NCBI GenBank assembly: GCA_943331855.1
Contig: CALQNE010000018.1
Location: 1 to 28,318 of the forward strand
Source: Bordetella parapertussis
GTDB lineage: Bacteria > Pseudomonadota > Gammaproteobacteria > Burkholderiales > Burkholderiaceae_B
Reading direction: 5' to 3'
DNA: 28,318 bases
Part shown: one piece after another, positions 25,024 through 28,318 of the stretch
Layout: each line of letters starts with the position of its first letter
Numbering within the stretch: the stretch's first letter is position 1
Program-made: the position numbers and the translations under genes
Notes under the pieces: model-generated
The model's input: only the letters and a program-made list of their open reading frames with translations
Databases searched by the model: none
Told to the model about the DNA's origin: nothing

Positions 25024-25039
25024 CATCTTCTCATCTTCT
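25024..25039 (+). repeat. Tandem 8-base repeat in the atzF/binding-protein gap
   Basis: CATCTTCT occurs twice in direct succession in the 49-base gap. It leaves the leader C/T-rich ahead of the strong AAGGAG (25051-25056). It is probably incidental. Confidence 0.4.
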
Positions 25040-25062
25040 CTACGACCCTCAAGGAGTCTTTT

Positions 25063-26082
25063 ATGAAAAAGCAAGACCTTATAAATGCTGCTGGCGTACC
25101 GATATCGACGATGCGTCGCTCTGTACTAAAGGCGGCAACCGCTGGCCTGACTGGGTTGTCTATCCCCTCGGTATTGTTTGCGCAAACTGGGCCTAAGATT
25201 CAAATCGGCTATTGGCCAGTAGCGTCAGGCTTGCCATTTTTTGTTGCGGTGGACAAAGGGTATTTTAAACAAGCGGGTCTCGACGTTGAAGCGGTTAAAT
25301 TTGCCAGCCCACAACAGGTTGCTGAGGCAATGGTGGCAGGGCGCCTGACCGGCAGCTCGAACGGTACAGCCTCAGCAGCGTTAGGAATAGCTGAATTGGC
25401 GCAACCGAATCTGCTAAAAATTATCTGTACGAACCCCACGAATGCGAAATACGTTCTGGATGAATTTATTGTTGCAAAAGATAGTTCGTTGAAATCAATT
25501 TCTGAGCTTTCTGGTAAAAAAATTGGTTGTGGGCCGGGCATTCAAAACGTCACGCTGACTAAAACGGTGCTTGAGCGTGCCAAGGCCGTCAATACAACTG
25601 TTGTTGAGCTTCCGATCGCACAACACGTTGCTGCCATTGCTGCGAACCAGATTGAAGCCTGCTACACCCTTGAGCCGACCGGAACCGTCGGTCGCCTAAA
25701 AGGCCTGACGCGTAATCTCGAAGTTGGCGTGATTGCGCGTTATGTGTTGGGCGATGAAATGGCACCTTGGCATGGCGGCTCAGCAAGTTTGACTACGGAG
25801 TTTATTCAGAAAAACCCTGAAGTCACCAAGCGCTATATCGCCGCCTACAAACGTGGCGTCGATTTAGTTAAAAACGCACCCGCCGAAGCCCGACCCTCAT
25901 TAAAAGGCTACACCGCGATCGAGGGTGATCTCACCAATGAGGTGCCCATGTCGGACTATCTCATGGCGACCGATTTTACTGCGTCTGATACAGCCTACTT
26001 TCAAAAGTTTTTCGATCTGTTTTCAGACAAGGGCATCTTCAGCCGCAAGATCCAGATTGAAAACATCCTTTACAAAGCGTAA
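25063..26082 (+). CDS. ABC transporter substrate-binding protein (NitT/TauT, NMT1-like)
   Basis: The 339-residue protein starts with a probable Tat signal: the twin-arginine motif RRSVLK (18-23), a weakly hydrophobic stretch, and LFA-Q with cleavage after A40. The mature part, from IQIGYWPVASGLPFFVAVDKGYFKQAGLDVE, is the SsuA/TauA/NMT1 fold that binds small organic nitrogen or sulfur compounds. The ligand is unknown; operon context suggests a compound degraded through allophanate. AAGGAG lies seven bases before ATG 25063 and decides this start; an upstream in-frame codon inside atzF would add an unrelated N-terminal stretch and bury the signal peptide. An export signal of Tat type is unusual but known for this family. 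Confidence 0.9.
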   Translation: MKKQDLINAAGVPISTMRRSVLKAATAGLTGLSIPSVLFAQTGPKIQIGYWPVASGLPFFVAVDKGYFKQAGLDVEAVKFASPQQVAEAMVAGRLTGSSNGTASAALGIAELAQPNLLKIICTNPTNAKYVLDEFIVAKDSSLKSISELSGKKIGCGPGIQNVTLTKTVLERAKAVNTTVVELPIAQHVAAIAANQIEACYTLEPTGTVGRLKGLTRNLEVGVIARYVLGDEMAPWHGGSASLTTEFIQKNPEVTKRYIAAYKRGVDLVKNAPAEARPSLKGYTAIEGDLTNEVPMSDYLMATDFTASDTAYFQKFFDLFSDKGIFSRKIQIENILYKA

Positions 26083-26087
26083 ATATC

Positions 26088-26924
26088 ATGCCCGACAGTA
26101 CATCTCAAGATACAGCCCAGCCCGGCTGGCAAGCGTCTTCTTCGGCAATCGGCGTATCCGTGCGCAAACCGTTCGAATGGGGTTCACTTTTGCCTTTGCT
26201 CGGCCCGGTGCTGCTGTTTGTGATCTGGGATCTTGTGGTTCGGTTCGGACTGGTGAAGGCGATCTTGCTTCCGCCTCCGGCCGATACGCTGGCCACCTTA
26301 CTGTCGGGCATGTTTGGGGGTGACCTTTTGCCACACTTTAGTGTCACCCTTTATCGCACGATGCTCGCCTTTAGTATTGCCACCGCCGTCGGAATGCCGC
26401 TCGGTATTTTATTAGGCAGTAATGTACGCGCCTACAGCAGTGTCGAGTTCTTGATTGATTTTTTCAGATCAACGCCATCGTCTGCACTCATTCCACTTTT
26501 TCTGCTGATCTTCGGAATTTCAGATATCAATAAAGTAGCCATTGCGGCGTTTGGGGCATTTCTAATCATTATCTTTAATTGCGCCTACGGTGTCATCAAC
26601 GCGCGTAAACAGCGTGTTGCAGCCGCCAAAGTCATGGGCGCAAGTCGTTGGCAGATTTTCAAGGATGTCCTGTTTTGGGAAAGTCTTCAGCCCTCGTTCG
26701 TTGGGCTTCGTTCGGCCGTATCAATGGCGTTGGTCATTGTCGTGGTCGCTGAGATGTTCATTGGTTCTGAGAACGGATTGGGACACAAAATCATTGATGC
26801 ACAACAAGTGATGAATACAAAAATTATGTATGCCGCCATCATTGCGGCGGGTGTTTTAGGTTATGCACTCAACATCGCATTTTTATTTCTTGAACGACGC
26901 ATCGTTCACTGGAGCGGAAGATGA
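26088..26924 (+). CDS. ABC transporter permease (SsuC/TauC-like)
   Basis: The 278-residue inner-membrane protein has about six hydrophobic segments (first near residues 31-50). The EAA loop is AAAKVMGASRWQIFKDV, in a cytoplasmic loop near residue 185, and contacts the ATPase. STPSSALIPLFLLIFGI is the typical permease core of the NitT/TauT branch. It follows the binding-protein gene by five bases and its stop overlaps the ATPase start (ATGA), so the three transporter genes are tightly coupled. The first 25 residues are polar and variable. Confidence 0.92.
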   Translation: MPDSTSQDTAQPGWQASSSAIGVSVRKPFEWGSLLPLLGPVLLFVIWDLVVRFGLVKAILLPPPADTLATLLSGMFGGDLLPHFSVTLYRTMLAFSIATAVGMPLGILLGSNVRAYSSVEFLIDFFRSTPSSALIPLFLLIFGISDINKVAIAAFGAFLIIIFNCAYGVINARKQRVAAAKVMGASRWQIFKDVLFWESLQPSFVGLRSAVSMALVIVVVAEMFIGSENGLGHKIIDAQQVMNTKIMYAAIIAAGVLGYALNIAFLFLERRIVHWSGR

Positions 26925-27742
26925 GTAGCATCGTGAACGGCCCAATGTTTACAGAGGCTCCTGTTGCACCTTTTCGTCCAGGCCCTGTTGGTACGCATAT
27001 TACGATTCGAGGATTAACTAAATATTTCGCAGGCTGGCCACTCTACGAAAATTTTGATCTCGACATCCCGAAAGGAAAAATTGTTTCAATATTTGGCCCG
27101 AACGGCTGTGGAAAATCGACACTAATTAATATGATCGCTGGGCTCATTCCGATTGATGCGGGTGAAATTCTCTTTGACGGCAAGTCGCTTAAAGATACGC
27201 GTATTGGTTATGTCTTTCAAAACTACCGCGAAGCGCTGTTCCCATGGTGGCGCACGATTGATAACATCGCCTACCCGCTCAAGCTCATGGGAAAAAGTAA
27301 AGCAGCGGTTGATCGCCGGCTCGCAGAGCTGGTGGCTTCGTTTGATGTGAAGTTCGACCTAAACCGATATCCCTACGAACTTTCGGGTGGGCAACAACAA
27401 ACGGCTTCGATCATGCGCGCGCTTGCCCCCGAGCCCGAGGTTTTATTTTTAGACGAACCCTTCTCAGCCCTAGACTTTGAGATGACACTATTTATTCGTG
27501 AAAAGCTCCAAGAGGTGTTTATGCAGACCAACACCACCATGATGCTGGTTTCTCATGACCTGGAGGAGGCCGTCTATCTTGCAGATCAAGTATTGTTATT
27601 GACCAAGCGCCCAACGAGTATTTCAGATATTCTCGAATACTCGGATGCAAGGCCCAGAACGATTCAAACACTTTCGAGCCCGTCGTTTATTGAAACCAAG
27701 AAGCTGAGCCTTGAGATATTTCAACGTGAAGTTAGAAAATAG
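26921..27742 (+). CDS. ABC transporter ATP-binding protein (NitT/TauT type)
   Basis: The 273-residue ATPase powers the importer. It has Walker A GPNGCGKST (59-67, K65), the Q-loop VFQNYREALFPWW, signature LSGGQQQ (154-160), Walker B FLDE with D178-E179, and the switch H212 in LVSHDLEEA. The signature tail reads QQQTASIMRAL where relatives usually have RQRVALARAL, so two conserved arginines are missing. An N-terminal extension of about 25 residues precedes the domain. GGAGCGGAAG provides the ribosome binding site. It overlaps the permease by four bases. Confidence 0.93.
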   Translation: MSSIVNGPMFTEAPVAPFRPGPVGTHITIRGLTKYFAGWPLYENFDLDIPKGKIVSIFGPNGCGKSTLINMIAGLIPIDAGEILFDGKSLKDTRIGYVFQNYREALFPWWRTIDNIAYPLKLMGKSKAAVDRRLAELVASFDVKFDLNRYPYELSGGQQQTASIMRALAPEPEVLFLDEPFSALDFEMTLFIREKLQEVFMQTNTTMMLVSHDLEEAVYLADQVLLLTKRPTSISDILEYSDARPRTIQTLSSPSFIETKKLSLEIFQREVRK

Positions 27743-27769
27743 CAAACAGCTTCAACGCAAAATGCTTAA

Positions 27770-28318
27770 ATGAAAGCTATCCCAATGAAACAGCAAAAAG
27801 ATCAACAGACAACGCGAACAACGCTCGCCGATCGCGTCTATCAACAACTAAAAGAAGATATCGGTAATTTTGTATTATTTCCGGGTGATCGCTTTACTGA
27901 ACATGAACTCTGTGAACGTCTGGACGTCTCGCGCACGCCTCTTCGTCAGGCCTTGGCGCGTCTGCAGCAAGACGGACATATCGAGGTCTTGTTTCGTAGT
28001 GGCTGGCGGATTCTGCCGCTAGACTTTAAAAAATTTGATCAGCTTTATGACTTGAGAATTTTGCTTGAGATTGCCTCAATCAAAAAAATCATCGCACGGC
28101 CCAAGACGCTTGAGAAAAGCGAAGCTGACCGCCTGCTTCAATCTTTAGTTGAAATTTGGTTAGTACCGGATGCCGCGCGCAGTTCGGATAGCAGACAGGT
28201 TAGTGTTTGGGATGAAGAGTTTCATTGCCTGATCGTGCGTGCCGCAGGCAATGAAGAGATTACGCGGGTACATTGGGATATTACAGAGCGTATTCGAATG
28301 ATTCGCAAACTTGATTTC
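27770..28318 (+). CDS. GntR-family (FCD subfamily) transcriptional regulator, partial
   Basis: The frame is open for 183 codons to the window edge, so the C-terminus is missing. The N-terminal winged helix (about residues 18-80) has the GntR pattern LADRVYQQLKEDI, FPGDRFTEHELCERLDVSRTPLRQAL and GHIEVL. The FCD ligand domain begins with LYDLRILLEIASI and includes the metal/ligand segment DEEFHCLIVRAAGNEE. FCD regulators are usually repressors released by a carboxylate or related metabolite. It lies 27 bases after the ATPase gene, probably in the same operon, and is the natural candidate to bind the CTTGTATACAAG site before atzF. ATG 27785 is an alternative start; neither has a strong ribosome binding site. 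Confidence 0.92.
   Translation, partial: MKAIPMKQQKDQQTTRTTLADRVYQQLKEDIGNFVLFPGDRFTEHELCERLDVSRTPLRQALARLQQDGHIEVLFRSGWRILPLDFKKFDQLYDLRILLEIASIKKIIARPKTLEKSEADRLLQSLVEIWLVPDAARSSDSRQVSVWDEEFHCLIVRAAGNEEITRVHWDITERIRMIRKLDF

Noticed and set aside
24961..25062. Longer start for the binding protein, inside atzF
   Set aside because: It would hide the Tat signal in the interior and ignores the strong AAGGAG before ATG 25063.
1..28318. Mobile elements, CRISPR arrays, tRNA or rRNA genes
   Set aside because: I saw no transposase, integrase, regularly spaced repeats, cloverleaf or rRNA-like sequence on either strand.

Overview
The window reads as chromosomal DNA of a betaproteobacterium, most likely order Burkholderiales and family Alcaligenaceae. 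The grounds are protein character (DnaE, HrpA, RpiA, PhoU, YggX, a fused kinase/GNAT ArgA), the gene pairs argA-yggX and dnaE-glycosyltransferase, and a lipooligosaccharide (LOS) core cluster of the kind I recall from Bordetella. Base composition is only moderately GC-rich, so it is not Bordetella itself. I see no tRNA, rRNA, insertion sequence, phage gene or CRISPR array, and no gene-free stretch longer than about 230 bases. The window opens in the tail of a gene and ends inside a GntR-type regulator gene.

Positions 1-9190 hold housekeeping genes: an ArsC/Spx-like protein overlapping rmuC, then rpiA, then phoU. A PHO-box-like element lies just upstream of phoU. yggX and argA form a leftward pair. 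argA diverges from hrpA, which has an exact TATAAT immediately upstream of its preferred ATG.

Positions 9191-22302 are dnaE plus envelope genes. dnaE has a -10 element ending six bases before its ATG, so its mRNA may be leaderless. Its stop overlaps the start of a GT4 glycosyltransferase (TGATG). A tight rightward run follows: GT4, CE4 deacetylase, WaaE-type GT2, GT4, a second CE4 deacetylase, and a third GT4. This set looks built to assemble a LOS core whose sugars are N-deacetylated in the cytoplasm. Leftward YdcF-family and GT9 heptosyltransferase genes follow, and then msbA, the lipid A-core flippase, divergent from the GT9 gene.

Positions 22303-28318 are metabolic: a nitroreductase-family gene just behind msbA, then an operon of allophanate hydrolase (atzF), a NitT/TauT-type ABC transporter (binding protein, permease, ATPase) and a GntR/FCD regulator. 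In front of atzF is a near-consensus sigma-54 promoter (TGGCACG-N4-TTGCA). Two abutting 12-bp operator-like elements, the second the perfect palindrome CTTGTATACAAG, cover its -12 element and expected start site. The arrangement suggests dual control by nitrogen status (sigma-54 plus an activator) and by substrate (GntR repression). No urea carboxylase or biuret hydrolase is in the window, so the source of allophanate and the imported compound are unknown. This operon is the most interesting part of the window.
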